NCBI GenBank assembly: GCA_024236015.1
Contig: JACKLK010000005.1
Span: 62,001 to 126,000, forward strand
Origin: Rhodoferax sp.
GTDB lineage: Bacteria > Pseudomonadota > Gammaproteobacteria > Burkholderiales > Burkholderiaceae_C
Direction: 5' to 3'
Length of the DNA: 64,000 nucleotides
Every line of letters starts with the position of its first letter. Positions within the stretch are counted from its first letter, which is position 1. The notes under the pieces are model-generated. The model saw nothing but the letters and a program-made list of their open reading frames with translations. It made no database searches and was not told where the DNA came from. Made by a program: the position numbers and the translations under genes. Positions 8,541 through 16,998 of this stretch are shown here, one piece after another.

Positions 8541-10201
8541 GGCCGGGCCTGGTCGATGATCCGGCGTGCGGCCTTCTCGGCGATCATCAGCGTGGGGGCG
8601 TTGGTGTTGCCGCTGGTGATGGTCGGCATCACGCTGGCGTCGACCACGCGCAGCCCGGCAACGCCGCGCACACGCAGCTGCGGGTCGACCACGGCCATCG
8701 GGTCGTCGGGGCGCCCCATCCTGGCGGTGCCGACCGGATGGAAGATCGTCGTGGCGATGTCGCCGGCCAGGCGGGCCAGTTCTTCATCGGTCTGGAACTG
8801 CACGCCCGGCTTCCATTCCTCGGGCTGGTACCGCGCCAGCGCCGGCTGCGCCGCGATCTGGCGCACCTGGCGCAGGCTGGCAGCGGCGATCAGCCGGTCT
8901 TCGTCGGTGCTGAGATAACGCGGCGCGATCGCCGGCGCTTCGTCGGCCGAGGCGCTGGTGATCGTGACCGTGCCGCGGCTGGTCGGGTTCAGGTTGCACA
9001 CGCTGGCGGTGAAGGCCGGGAACCGGTGCAGCGGTTCGCCGAACGCGTCCAGGCTCAGTGGCTGCACGTGGTATTCGAGGTTGGCATGCGGGCGCTGCGG
9101 GTCGGAGCGCGTGAAGGCGCCGAGCTGGCTTGGCGCCATGCTCATCGGTCCGGTGCGCCGCAGCAGGTATTCCAGGCCGATCGCGGCCTTGCCGACCAGG
9201 CTGTTGGCGAGCGTGTTGAGCGTGCGCGTGCGCTGGACCTTGAACACCGCGCGGATCTGCAGGTGGTCCTGCAGGTTTGCGCCCACTCCGGGCAGATCCC
9301 GCACCATGGCGATGCCGTGTCGCTGGAGCAGCTCGGCCGGGCCGATGCCCGAACATTGCAGCAGCTGCGGCGAGCCGATCGCGCCGGCGCTCAGGATCAC
9401 CTCGGTGGCGGCCTTCACGGTCAGGCGCTGTCCATGGCGGCGCAGCATCACGCCGGTGCAGCGCGGCTGGCCGGACGCGTCGGTGTCGAACACCAGCCGT
9501 TCGGTCATGGTGTCGGTCCAGACCTGCAGGTTGGCGCGGTTGCGGATCGGCCGCAGAAAGGCCTTGGAGGCGTTCCATCGCCAGCCGGCCTTCTGGTTCA
9601 CCTCGAAGAAGCCGACGCCGAAGTTGTCGCCAGTGTTGAAGTCGCTGCTGGCCGGGATGCCGGCTTCGGTCGCGGCGGCGGCGAAGGCCTCGAGCACCTC
9701 CCAGCGCAGGCGCTGCTTGTCGACGCGCCATTCGCCGCCGTGGCCGTGCAGGTCGGAGAACGGGCGGCCGCCGGATTGCGGGTCGGCGCCGCCGTCGCGC
9801 CGGAAATGGTCCTCGTGGGCCTTGAAGTCGGCCAGGCTGTTGGCCCAGGTCCAGTCGTCGTCGCCGGTCAGCGCGGCCCAGCCATCGTAGTCGCGCGCCT
9901 GCCCGCGCATGTAGATCATGCCGTTGATCGACGAGCAGCCGCCCAGCGTCTTGCCGCGCGGATACCGCAGGCGCCGCCCGTTGAGGCCGGCCTCGGCCTC
10001 GGTCTGGTACAGCCAGTCGGTGCGCGGGTTGCCGATGCAATACAGGTAACCGACCGGGATGTGGATCCAGGGATAGCTGTCGCGCTGGCCGGCCTCGACC
10101 AGCAACACGCGCCGCGACGGATCCCGGCTCAGCCGGTTGGCGAGCAGGCAGCCGGCCGTACCCGCGCCCACGATGATGGTGTCGAAAACGGGCTGGTCCA
10201 T
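8537..10201 (-). CDS. GMC oxidoreductase, choline-dehydrogenase-like
   Basis: A 554-residue FAD-dependent dehydrogenase or oxidase of the GMC family. The N-terminal dinucleotide site is IIVGAGTAGCLLANRLS (residues 9-25), followed by LLVEAG. The first GMC signature lies around GKTLGGCSSINGMIYMRG and the second around GAIGSPQLLQCSGIGP. The C-terminal active-site region reads HPVGTARMG and later ITSGNTNAPTLMIAEKAA. The family oxidises primary alcohols such as choline, polyethylene glycol or aryl alcohols, usually passing electrons to the respiratory chain. The choline assignment is by resemblance only. The 3' end overlaps the cyclase gene by 4 bases, an unusual enzyme-signalling pair. Divergent from the aldolase gene. 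Confidence 0.85.
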   Translation of the reverse strand: MDQPVFDTIIVGAGTAGCLLANRLSRDPSRRVLLVEAGQRDSYPWIHIPVGYLYCIGNPRTDWLYQTEAEAGLNGRRLRYPRGKTLGGCSSINGMIYMRGQARDYDGWAALTGDDDWTWANSLADFKAHEDHFRRDGGADPQSGGRPFSDLHGHGGEWRVDKQRLRWEVLEAFAAAATEAGIPASSDFNTGDNFGVGFFEVNQKAGWRWNASKAFLRPIRNRANLQVWTDTMTERLVFDTDASGQPRCTGVMLRRHGQRLTVKAATEVILSAGAIGSPQLLQCSGIGPAELLQRHGIAMVRDLPGVGANLQDHLQIRAVFKVQRTRTLNTLANSLVGKAAIGLEYLLRRTGPMSMAPSQLGAFTRSDPQRPHANLEYHVQPLSLDAFGEPLHRFPAFTASVCNLNPTSRGTVTITSASADEAPAIAPRYLSTDEDRLIAAASLRQVRQIAAQPALARYQPEEWKPGVQFQTDEELARLAGDIATTIFHPVGTARMGRPDDPMAVVDPQLRVRGVAGLRVVDASVMPTITSGNTNAPTLMIAEKAARRIIDQARP

Positions 10202-10368
10202 GGGATGGTGGTGTGCGAAGGGTGTGGCGGCCGCGGCATCGCGCAGGCCGGGACGGTGCCGGTTGCAGCGGGCGCACGATACAGTATAGGCAGGTGCTGC
10301 AAGCCCCCACGCATGCCCGAGGGGATGCGTCCGGTGTAGGGCGGTGCGGCCCGAAGGAGGAGATCACC

Positions 10369-11112
10369 ATGGCACAGGCATCCCGGGAAAGCCGCATCCG
10401 CATCGACCTGGCCGCCGCGTTCCGCTGGGCCGCGCGGCTGGGCATGCACGAATCGATTGCCAACCATTTCAGTGCCGTGGTCGGAGACGACGGCAGCCGT
10501 TTCCTGCTCAATCCGGTCGGTGCGCATTTTTCGCGCATCCGCGCCAGCGACCTGCTGCTGCTCGATGCGACGCAGCCCGACGCCATGCAGGGCGCCAACG
10601 CGCCCGATCCGACCGCCTGGTATCTGCATGCCGAGCTGCACCGGCGCTTGCCGCAGGCCGGTTGCATCCTGCACACCCATATGCCGCATGCCACGGCCCT
10701 GTGTTGCCTGCAGGATTTCGAGTTCCTGATGCTGGACCAGAACGCCTGCCGTTTCCACGGCCGCATCGCCTACGACCGCGACTATGCCGGCATGGCGCTC
10801 GAGCCTTCCGAAGGCGCGCGCGTGGCCGGGTTGCTCGACGGCAACAAGAGCGTGTTGTTCATGGGCAACCACGGCGTGCTCGTGGTCGCGCCGACGGTGG
10901 CCCAGGCCTTCGACGAGTTGTATTACCTCGAGAAGGCAGCCCAGCTGCAGGTGCTGGCCTTGTCCACCGGGCGGCCGCTGGCGCTGGTCCCGGAGCCGGT
11001 CGCGGCGCTGGCCGGGCGGCAGTGGAACAACTACCCGACCCGGTTCTCGGAGCTGCATTTCCAGGCGCTCAAGGACATCCTGGATCGGGACGAGGCGGAC
11101 TACGCCGACTGA
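10369..11112 (+). CDS. Class II aldolase/adducin-family protein
   Basis: A 247-residue zinc-dependent aldolase-type protein. The metal-binding histidines are in CILHTHMPHATAL (about residues 101-113), with a further His in FMGNHGVLVVAP. N-terminal segments MHESIANHFSAVV and LNPVGAHFSRIRASDLLLLD are typical of this family, which includes fuculose-phosphate aldolase and several decarboxylases and hydratases. The substrate is unknown. AAGGAGG stands 8 bases before ATG 10369, a near-perfect ribosome site, and supports this start over upstream ones. It probably forms a unit with the GATase1-AraC regulator that starts 17 bases downstream. Confidence 0.85.
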   Translation: MAQASRESRIRIDLAAAFRWAARLGMHESIANHFSAVVGDDGSRFLLNPVGAHFSRIRASDLLLLDATQPDAMQGANAPDPTAWYLHAELHRRLPQAGCILHTHMPHATALCCLQDFEFLMLDQNACRFHGRIAYDRDYAGMALEPSEGARVAGLLDGNKSVLFMGNHGVLVVAPTVAQAFDELYYLEKAAQLQVLALSTGRPLALVPEPVAALAGRQWNNYPTRFSELHFQALKDILDRDEADYAD

Positions 11113-11129
11113 TCGGCGCGCTGCTGCCC

Positions 11130-12143
11130 ATGGCAACCCCATCGCCATCGGCGGCCGGCGCCGCGGTTCCGGTCGGCGAGCAGGTCCGTTTCCTGTTGCT
11201 GCCGGGTTTCTCGATGATGGGGTTCGTCTCGGCCATCGAGCCGCTGCGCGTGGCGAACCGGTTCAGGCCCGGCGCCTACCGATGGCAACTGCTTTCGACG
11301 GACGGCGCCGCGGTGTGCGCCAGCAACGGCATGTCGCTCAATGTCGACGGGGACCTGGGCCCGCCGTCGGCGCAGGGCTGGCTTATCGTCGTGGCCGGGT
11401 TCGCGCCGCTGGCGGCCTGCACCGCGGCGCTGTGCGCCTGGCTGCGCGCCACGCAGCGCGCCGGCGCATTGCTGGGCGCGGTCGACACCGGCGTGTTCGT
11501 GCTGGCCCAGGCCGGTGTCGCCGGTGCCGGTCCGGTGACGCTGCACTGGGAGGCACAGGCCGCGTTCGCCGAACGTTTTCCGAACATCGCCGTCAGCCAG
11601 GAACTGTTCGAGACCGGTGCGCAGTGCATCACCTGCGCCGGCGGCACGGCGGCCATCGACATGATGCTCGCGCGTATCGCCGAGCGCCACGGCCACGATC
11701 TCGCGGTGCAGGTGTCCGAGCAGTTCGTGCTCGGACGCATCCGCAGTGCGTCGGACCACCAGCAACTGGAGATCACGACGCGGTACCAGGTGCACAACGC
11801 CAAGCTGGTGCGGGTGATCGCGCTGATGCAGAACCATATCGAGGACCCGCTGACGCCCGACGACCTGGCGCAAATGATCGGCGTGACGCGGCGCCAGCTC
11901 GAACGCCTGTTCGCCGCCCACCTGTCGGACACGCCGCTGCGGTTCTACAGCCGCCTGCGGCTGGCCCATGCCCGCACCTTGTTGCAGCAGTCCGGCATGG
12001 GCATTGCCGCGATCGCGCTGGCCAGCGGCTTCGAGTCGCCGTCGCATTTTTCGCGCAGCTACCGGGCGCTGTTCGGGCGCAGCCCGAAGCAGGAGCGCGT
12101 GTTGGCCCCTGGCGCCGCCAGGCCGGCGAAGGCCGGCGGCTAG
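11130..12143 (+). CDS. GATase1-AraC family regulator, CdhR/GbdR/GlxA-like
   Basis: A 337-residue transcription factor with an N-terminal non-catalytic DJ-1/PfpI (GATase1-like) domain, seen in VRFLLLPGFSMMGFVSAIEPLRVANR, and a C-terminal AraC/XylS DNA-binding domain with two helix-turn-helix motifs (DDLAQMIGVTRRQLERLF and IAAIALASGFESPSHFSRSYRALFG). This architecture is shared by CdhR, GbdR and SouR, which control carnitine, betaine and sarcosine catabolism in Pseudomonas, and by GlxA-type regulators. No catalytic Cys is seen at the nucleophile elbow (VDTGVF). It lies 17 bases after the aldolase gene. Its target could be local, or the carnitine operon at 28 kb; that is inference. Confidence 0.8.
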   Translation: MATPSPSAAGAAVPVGEQVRFLLLPGFSMMGFVSAIEPLRVANRFRPGAYRWQLLSTDGAAVCASNGMSLNVDGDLGPPSAQGWLIVVAGFAPLAACTAALCAWLRATQRAGALLGAVDTGVFVLAQAGVAGAGPVTLHWEAQAAFAERFPNIAVSQELFETGAQCITCAGGTAAIDMMLARIAERHGHDLAVQVSEQFVLGRIRSASDHQQLEITTRYQVHNAKLVRVIALMQNHIEDPLTPDDLAQMIGVTRRQLERLFAAHLSDTPLRFYSRLRLAHARTLLQQSGMGIAAIALASGFESPSHFSRSYRALFGRSPKQERVLAPGAARPAKAGG

Positions 12144-13273
12144 GCGTCTGGCGGGTTGCGCAGTGGCGCGCCGGGTCCTTGCAGGGGCGGCGCGAGGGTG
12201 TGCAGCTCCACCTGTTCGTCCCTGCCGCGCAGCGCGTGTTGCCCCAGGGCCCGGCGACGGAACGATGGGTCGGGGCCGAGCCGGCTCGCCAGTTGCTCCG
12301 AAACCAGGTTGTCGACGCCCAGCGCGTTGCACAGGCCCTGGATGCGCGCCGTGGTGTTGAGCACGTCGCCGGTGAAGATGATGTCCTTCTTGATGACCCC
12401 GATCTCGCCGGTCGTGACATTGCCGCAATGCAGGGCGGCCTTGAAGGTCGGGACGATGCCATACGCGCGCTGATACGTGTGTGCCTGTCGCGCGAGCGCC
12501 GCCCGCATCGCGAAGAAGCACCGGATGCAGTTGTTGTCGCGCAGGCCCGCATCGAGGGACCAGGACACGACGATCTCGTCGCCGACATACTGGTAGATCT
12601 CGCCAGCGTGGTCGATGATGGGGTCCGACAGGTCGGCGTAATAGGCCTTGAGCATCTCGAAATACCGGATATGGCCCAGTTGCTCGGCGATCGTCGTCGA
12701 CGACTTCATGTCCAGGAACAGGAAGATGCGTTCTTCCTCGACCGGCCGGTGGTACTTGCCGATCAGGTAGTTGTGCAGCACGCCCTGGCCGAGGTTGTCG
12801 CCGATGTCCGAGTAGAACAAGGCGATCACCATCAAGGCGGCAATAAACAACGCAACGCTCCAGAACGCGAAACTCGACAGGAAGGTCCAGGTGGTGGTCC
12901 AGACGACCGGATCGGCCAGCGAGCTGTCGAACTTCTGGACGTTGTTGACGGTCGACACCACCGCCAGGAAGACCGTGATGATGGCCAGGTAGACCAATGC
13001 CTTGCAGGCGATCTTCACGCCGAAACTCTGGCGCGCAAAGAAGCGGTTGAGATAACGCACCTCGAAAGCGCCGATCATCAGTCCGGTGCAGGTCGCCAGG
13101 ATCAGGCCGGAGATGAGTCCGCTCGAAAAATCGTAGGGGTTTCCGGTGGAGGGGTAGTGCGTGCTGTCGCCCAGGATGCCTTTCTCGATCAACGCATAGA
13201 TCAGGCCGAAGATCGCCCACAGGACACCGAACGGAATGATCTGCAGCAGGAAGCGTCGTGTCCTGGGAGTCAT
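12140..13273 (-). CDS. Membrane-anchored class III nucleotide cyclase
   Basis: A 377-residue protein with four predicted transmembrane helices (about residues 8-30, 49-76, 85-110 and 126-155) and a C-terminal class III cyclase domain. Metal aspartates are Asp188 (FLDMKSST) and Asp232 (YVGDEIVVSW). The adenine-selecting Asp297 is present in KKDIIFTGD, and Asn306 and Arg310 are present in VLNTTARIQ. The position usually held by Lys is Gln228. Adenylate cyclase activity is therefore plausible. The 3' end overlaps the convergent AraC-type gene by 4 bases. The 5' end overlaps the upstream 2OG-oxygenase-like gene by 4 bases, so the two are translationally coupled. Confidence 0.85.
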   Translation of the reverse strand: MTPRTRRFLLQIIPFGVLWAIFGLIYALIEKGILGDSTHYPSTGNPYDFSSGLISGLILATCTGLMIGAFEVRYLNRFFARQSFGVKIACKALVYLAIITVFLAVVSTVNNVQKFDSSLADPVVWTTTWTFLSSFAFWSVALFIAALMVIALFYSDIGDNLGQGVLHNYLIGKYHRPVEEERIFLFLDMKSSTTIAEQLGHIRYFEMLKAYYADLSDPIIDHAGEIYQYVGDEIVVSWSLDAGLRDNNCIRCFFAMRAALARQAHTYQRAYGIVPTFKAALHCGNVTTGEIGVIKKDIIFTGDVLNTTARIQGLCNALGVDNLVSEQLASRLGPDPSFRRRALGQHALRGRDEQVELHTLAPPLQGPGAPLRNPPDA

Positions 13274-14019
13274 GGTCGCCTCGGTTCAGGGCACCAGCGG
13301 CCGGTATCCGGGCACAGCTGCGCTGCGGCGCCGTTCAGCAGCACCTGGTCCTCGTGCGGCAGTTGCGCATCGCCGCTGTCGGCGAGCTCGCGCACCTGCA
13401 ATGCCTGCCGGATACCCGGATGCGCGATCGGCAGCTCCCAGGTCAGGAACACCTGGATGCGATCCTGGTCCGGCGCGAAGTCGGCCGCGTCGAATCCGTG
13501 GCCGTGGCGCGGGATGACCCCGTGCGGCTGGCCGGTATCGAAGACCACGACGGTGCCACGGGCCAGGGGGATGCGATGGCCGGCGAACGGGAAATGCAGG
13601 TCCAAGCCCTTGTCCTCGCTCAGGAACAGGTTGCAGAAGGCGGCGGCGCCATACTGCGCGCCGTCATGGTGGTAGCGCGCTCCGCGGCACGCCATCAGTG
13701 CCACGTCGCAGGCGCCGGGCAGCCCGTGCAGGCCCTGGGCATGCAGCCAGCCGGACACCGATTGCACGCACAGGCGGTAGTCCGGCCAGCGCATGCGTGC
13801 GCGCGCCAGCGGCAGCGGCGCGACGTCGCCCGGCTCCAGTTCCAGCCGCGTGCCGATCTCCCGCTGCCAATCGGCGGTGAGCCGCGCAGGGGGCGCCGGG
13901 ATGTCGACCGTGCCCGCCAGGACGGCATCGCCGACGCTGCGCCCGCGCATGGCGTCGCCGCAGCGGTAATACGATGCAAGGACGTCATTCGCACGACGCC
14001 CAGGGGGACGGCTGCTCAT
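13270..14019 (-). CDS. Probable 2OG-Fe(II) oxygenase-like protein
   Basis: A 249-residue protein I assign tentatively to the 2-oxoglutarate/Fe(II) oxygenase fold. It has a possible facial triad: HxD in RYHHDGAQ (His117, Asp119) and a distal His166 in VFDTGQPHGVI, with jelly-roll-like strands between (AAAFCNLFLSEDKGLDLHFP, GTVVVFD). No family name comes to mind with certainty. The gene is translationally coupled to the membrane cyclase (4-base overlap), and the start at 14019 is the first ATG after a stop-rich stretch. The substrate is unknown; other cupin-type folds cannot be excluded. Confidence 0.6.
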   Translation of the reverse strand: MSSRPPGRRANDVLASYYRCGDAMRGRSVGDAVLAGTVDIPAPPARLTADWQREIGTRLELEPGDVAPLPLARARMRWPDYRLCVQSVSGWLHAQGLHGLPGACDVALMACRGARYHHDGAQYGAAAFCNLFLSEDKGLDLHFPFAGHRIPLARGTVVVFDTGQPHGVIPRHGHGFDAADFAPDQDRIQVFLTWELPIAHPGIRQALQVRELADSGDAQLPHEDQVLLNGAAAQLCPDTGRWCPEPRRP

Positions 14020-14445
14020 GTGCCGAGTGTAGGGACAGCTTGCGCTGCGACATGCAACGAAATGCCCTGCCTGCCGATGGTCGTGCGGCAGCACGCTGGT
14101 GTCGCCGATAGCGACTCGGGTAAACCCTAGGTTTCTTTCATTTGATGAATCGATGGTCCGGGACCTAATCTCCGTCGTGCGATCCGCAGCCCGCAGCCCG
14201 AAGGCGGCAGCTTCGCACCGGACATGGCCGCAGGCTTCGAGCGCGCTGGCACCGCCGTGCGGCCACGGTGTGCGGGCGCCGGCCGGTGGGGCGCACCCGT
14301 CGGCCTGGCCGCCGATCGCCGAGGCTGCGTTGCCGCGGTCTGCTACCGTTGTGCGACGGCGCCGTCGCGCAATGGTCGTGGCGGCCCGGTGGCAGGCCGA
14401 GGCGCGGACAGCGGTCGCACATGGATTCAACAGGAGACGCCAGCG
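14020..14445. promoter_or_regulatory. Divergent intergenic region with long GC-rich leader
   Basis: A 426-base gap between the oxygenase-like gene and the acyl-CoA ligase operon. The only clear signals are near 14121-14171: a small inverted repeat GGGTAAACCC (14119-14128 region), the MarR-type operator at 14137-14149, and a possible promoter with TTGATG (14142-14147) and TAATCT (14166-14171) separated by 18 bases. If that promoter is used, the transcript would carry a leader of roughly 270 bases. The leader contains no convincing gene; an open frame continuous with the ligase exists but its residues look like random high-GC translation. Confidence 0.4.
14137..14149. promoter_or_regulatory. 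Inverted-repeat operator, copy 1 (MarR regulon)
   Basis: TTCAT-TTG-ATGAA, a 5-bp inverted repeat with a 3-base spacer. Together with four more bases on the right it matches a second site at 18483 in 16 of 17 positions. The site overlaps a candidate -35 hexamer for the acyl-CoA ligase operon, so repression by the nearby MarR protein is a natural reading. The binding itself is inference. Confidence 0.6.
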
Positions 14446-16167
14446 ATGAGCATTCAAGCCAACCGTTCCGAATGGACGCCCGAGAGCGAGGGCCACGCGC
14501 TGCTCGACATCACGCTGGGCACGTTGATCGACCGCCAGGCCGAGGCGCTGGCCGACCAGGACGCGGTGGTATACCGATACCCGGAGATCGACCTGGACCT
14601 GCGGCTCGGATTCCGGCAATTGCGCGACCGGGTGAATGCCGTCGCCAAGGGCCTGATCGCGCTCGGCGTCGGCGCAGGCGACAAGGTCGCGGTGCTTGCG
14701 ACCAATGTGCCCGAGTGGCTGCTGCTCGAGCTCGCGGTGCCGAAGATCGGCGCCGTGCTGGTGACGGTCAATACCAACTTTCGCCGCAGCGAGCTTGACT
14801 ACCTGCTGCGCCAGGCCGAGGTGCACACGCTGGTGCTGATCGCCGAGCACCGCGGCAACAGGTACGCCGACACGGTTGCGCAGCTCGTGCCGGAACTCGC
14901 CAGCCTGGCCGACCCGGTGCGCGCGGCCATCGCCAGCCGCGACTTCCCGCAGCTGCGCCGTGCGGTGCTGATCGGGGACGCGGCCGGTCGTCCCGGCCTG
15001 ATGTCCTTCGACCAGCTGGTCGATGCCGGCGCCGCCGTTTCCGATGCGGCGCTGGGCGATCGGCAGGCCGCCGTGCAACCCGACGACGTCTCGCAGATCC
15101 AGTTCACCAGCGGCACCACCGGCGCGCCCAAGGGCGCAATGATCACGCACCGGGGCACGATCAACAACGCCCGCCTGTTCGGGTTGCGCGCCGGCTTCAG
15201 GCAGGGCGACCGGATGGTCACGGCGATGCCGTTCTTCCATACCGCCGGCAACGTGCTCGATGTGCTCGGCCTGATGGTGCACGGCGGAACCCTGGTCAAG
15301 GCGATCCAGTTCGAACCGCTCAAGATGCTCGAGCTGGTGCAGCAGGAGCGGGCCACGATCCTGCACGGCGTGCCGACGATGCTGATCGCGATGCTGCAGC
15401 ATCCGCAAGCGGCCGAATTCGACTGCAGCAGCCTGCGGCTGGTGATCTCGGGTGGCACGCCGATTCCGGTGCCGGTGCTCGAGCAGGTCAAGGCGCAGTT
15501 CGGCGCCGACCCGGTGATCGGATTCGGCATGACCGAGGCCAGTCCCATGGTGACGGCGACGCCGGCGTCCGACAGCTTCGACCTCAAATCCGCCACCGTC
15601 GGCCGGCCGCTGCCGCATGTCGGGGTCAAGATCGTCGATACCGAGGGCGCCACGGTGCCGCTGGACCAGCCGGGCGAGTTGCTGGTGCGCGGCTTCGGTG
15701 TCATGAAGGGTTACTTCAAGATGCCCGACAAGACGGCCGAGGCGATCGACGCCGACGGCTGGCTGCACAGCGGCGACCTGGCGACGATGGACAGCGCCGG
15801 CTACATCCGCATCGTCGGCCGCATCAAGGACATGATCATCCGTGGCGGCGAGAACATCTATCCGGCCGAGGTCGAGACCTTCCTGATGCGGCATCCGGCG
15901 ATCCGCCAGGCGCAGGTCGTCGGTATTCCCGACCCCTACATGGGCGAGGAGGCCGCGGCATTCATCCAGCTGCGCGAAGGCCATAGCGTGACCGAGGACG
16001 CACTGCGCCAGCATTGCCGTGCCAACATGGCCCGCCACAAGCTGCCCAAGGTGTTTCGCTTCGTCGACGACTTCCCGACCACGCCCAGCGGCAAGGTCCG
16101 GAAGTTCGAATTGCGCGACCAGCTCGTGGCCGAGACCCGCGGCACCCAGGAGGACAAGCATGGCTAA
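14446..16167 (+). CDS. Acyl-CoA synthetase (AMP-forming)
   Basis: A 573-residue adenylate-forming ligase that would activate a carboxylic acid to its CoA thioester using ATP. The phosphate-binding loop is FTSGTTGAPKGAM. The later core motifs are GFGMTEASP, the Asp-containing hinge HSGDLATMDSAGYIRIVGRIKDMIIRGGENIYPAEVE, and the C-terminal catalytic Lys in TPSGKVRKFEL. Overall it resembles FadD3/medium-chain or aryl-CoA ligases; the natural acid is unknown. A weak GGAG lies upstream of ATG 14446. It is the first gene of a three-gene degradative operon and overlaps the hydratase gene by 8 bases. Confidence 0.9.
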   Translation: MSIQANRSEWTPESEGHALLDITLGTLIDRQAEALADQDAVVYRYPEIDLDLRLGFRQLRDRVNAVAKGLIALGVGAGDKVAVLATNVPEWLLLELAVPKIGAVLVTVNTNFRRSELDYLLRQAEVHTLVLIAEHRGNRYADTVAQLVPELASLADPVRAAIASRDFPQLRRAVLIGDAAGRPGLMSFDQLVDAGAAVSDAALGDRQAAVQPDDVSQIQFTSGTTGAPKGAMITHRGTINNARLFGLRAGFRQGDRMVTAMPFFHTAGNVLDVLGLMVHGGTLVKAIQFEPLKMLELVQQERATILHGVPTMLIAMLQHPQAAEFDCSSLRLVISGGTPIPVPVLEQVKAQFGADPVIGFGMTEASPMVTATPASDSFDLKSATVGRPLPHVGVKIVDTEGATVPLDQPGELLVRGFGVMKGYFKMPDKTAEAIDADGWLHSGDLATMDSAGYIRIVGRIKDMIIRGGENIYPAEVETFLMRHPAIRQAQVVGIPDPYMGEEAAAFIQLREGHSVTEDALRQHCRANMARHKLPKVFRFVDDFPTTPSGKVRKFELRDQLVAETRGTQEDKHG

Positions 16168-16978
16168 TCACGACCTGCCCCTGCTGTACACGAAGGACGG
16201 AGCCGTCGCCACGTTCACGCTGAACCGGCCCGCCGCGCGCAATGCGCTCTCGCCCGAACTCGTGTGCCGGCTGGCCGACGCCATTGCCGACTTCGTGCAC
16301 GACCCCGCATTGCGCGTCGGAATCCTCACCGGCAGCGGCGACAAGGCTTTCTGCTCCGGCGGCGACCTCGGCACGATGCTGCCGCTGATCAGCGGCGACC
16401 GGGCGCCGGCCGACGATTGGGACCGCCGCGTGCTGGGTGAACCCTTCGTGATGGCGGCATCGTCGCTGCGCGACTATCCGATCGACAAGCCGCTGATCGC
16501 CGCCATCAACGGGGCCTGCCTGGCCGGCGGCATGGAAATGGTGCTGGGCACCGACATCCGCATCGCCTCCGAGCAGGCGGTGTTCGGTCTGCCCGAGGTG
16601 CGCCGCGCCGTGATTCCCTTCGCCGGATCGCTGGTGCGGCTGCCACGCCAGATCGGCTACGCCCATGCGATGGAACTGCTGTTGACCGGCCAGCCGATCG
16701 ATGCCGCGCATGCGCAGCGCATCGGACTCGTCAACCATGTGGTGCCGGCGGCGCAGGTGCTGGCAAAGGCCACCGACATCGCGCGGAGCATCGCCGCCAA
16801 CGGCCCGCTGGCCGTGCAGGCGGTGCGGCGCACGGTGGTGGCCTCGAGCGGACTGCCGCTGGCCGACGGCTACCGGATCGAAGACGACGCCAAACGCACC
16901 GTGATGGCGTCTCAGGATGCCCGCGAAGGCCCGCGCGCCTTCATGGAAAAACGCGCGCCGCGTTATGTCGGCCGCTGA
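16160..16978 (+). CDS. Enoyl-CoA hydratase/isomerase family protein
   Basis: A 272-residue crotonase-fold enzyme. The oxyanion-hole segments are visible as FCSGGDLGTM (about residues 67-76) and NGACLAGGMEMVLGTDIRIAS (about 116-136). The segment PEVRRAVIPFAGSLVRLPRQIG follows. The Glu in GGMEM fits one of the two hydratase acids; the second is less clear, so isomerase or lyase chemistry is possible. It sits between an acyl-CoA ligase (8-base overlap) and an SDR, an arrangement that suggests beta-oxidation-like breakdown of an acid activated by the ligase. Confidence 0.85.
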   Translation: MANHDLPLLYTKDGAVATFTLNRPAARNALSPELVCRLADAIADFVHDPALRVGILTGSGDKAFCSGGDLGTMLPLISGDRAPADDWDRRVLGEPFVMAASSLRDYPIDKPLIAAINGACLAGGMEMVLGTDIRIASEQAVFGLPEVRRAVIPFAGSLVRLPRQIGYAHAMELLLTGQPIDAAHAQRIGLVNHVVPAAQVLAKATDIARSIAANGPLAVQAVRRTVVASSGLPLADGYRIEDDAKRTVMASQDAREGPRAFMEKRAPRYVGR

Positions 16979-16998
16979 CACGACCAGGAGACCATGGA

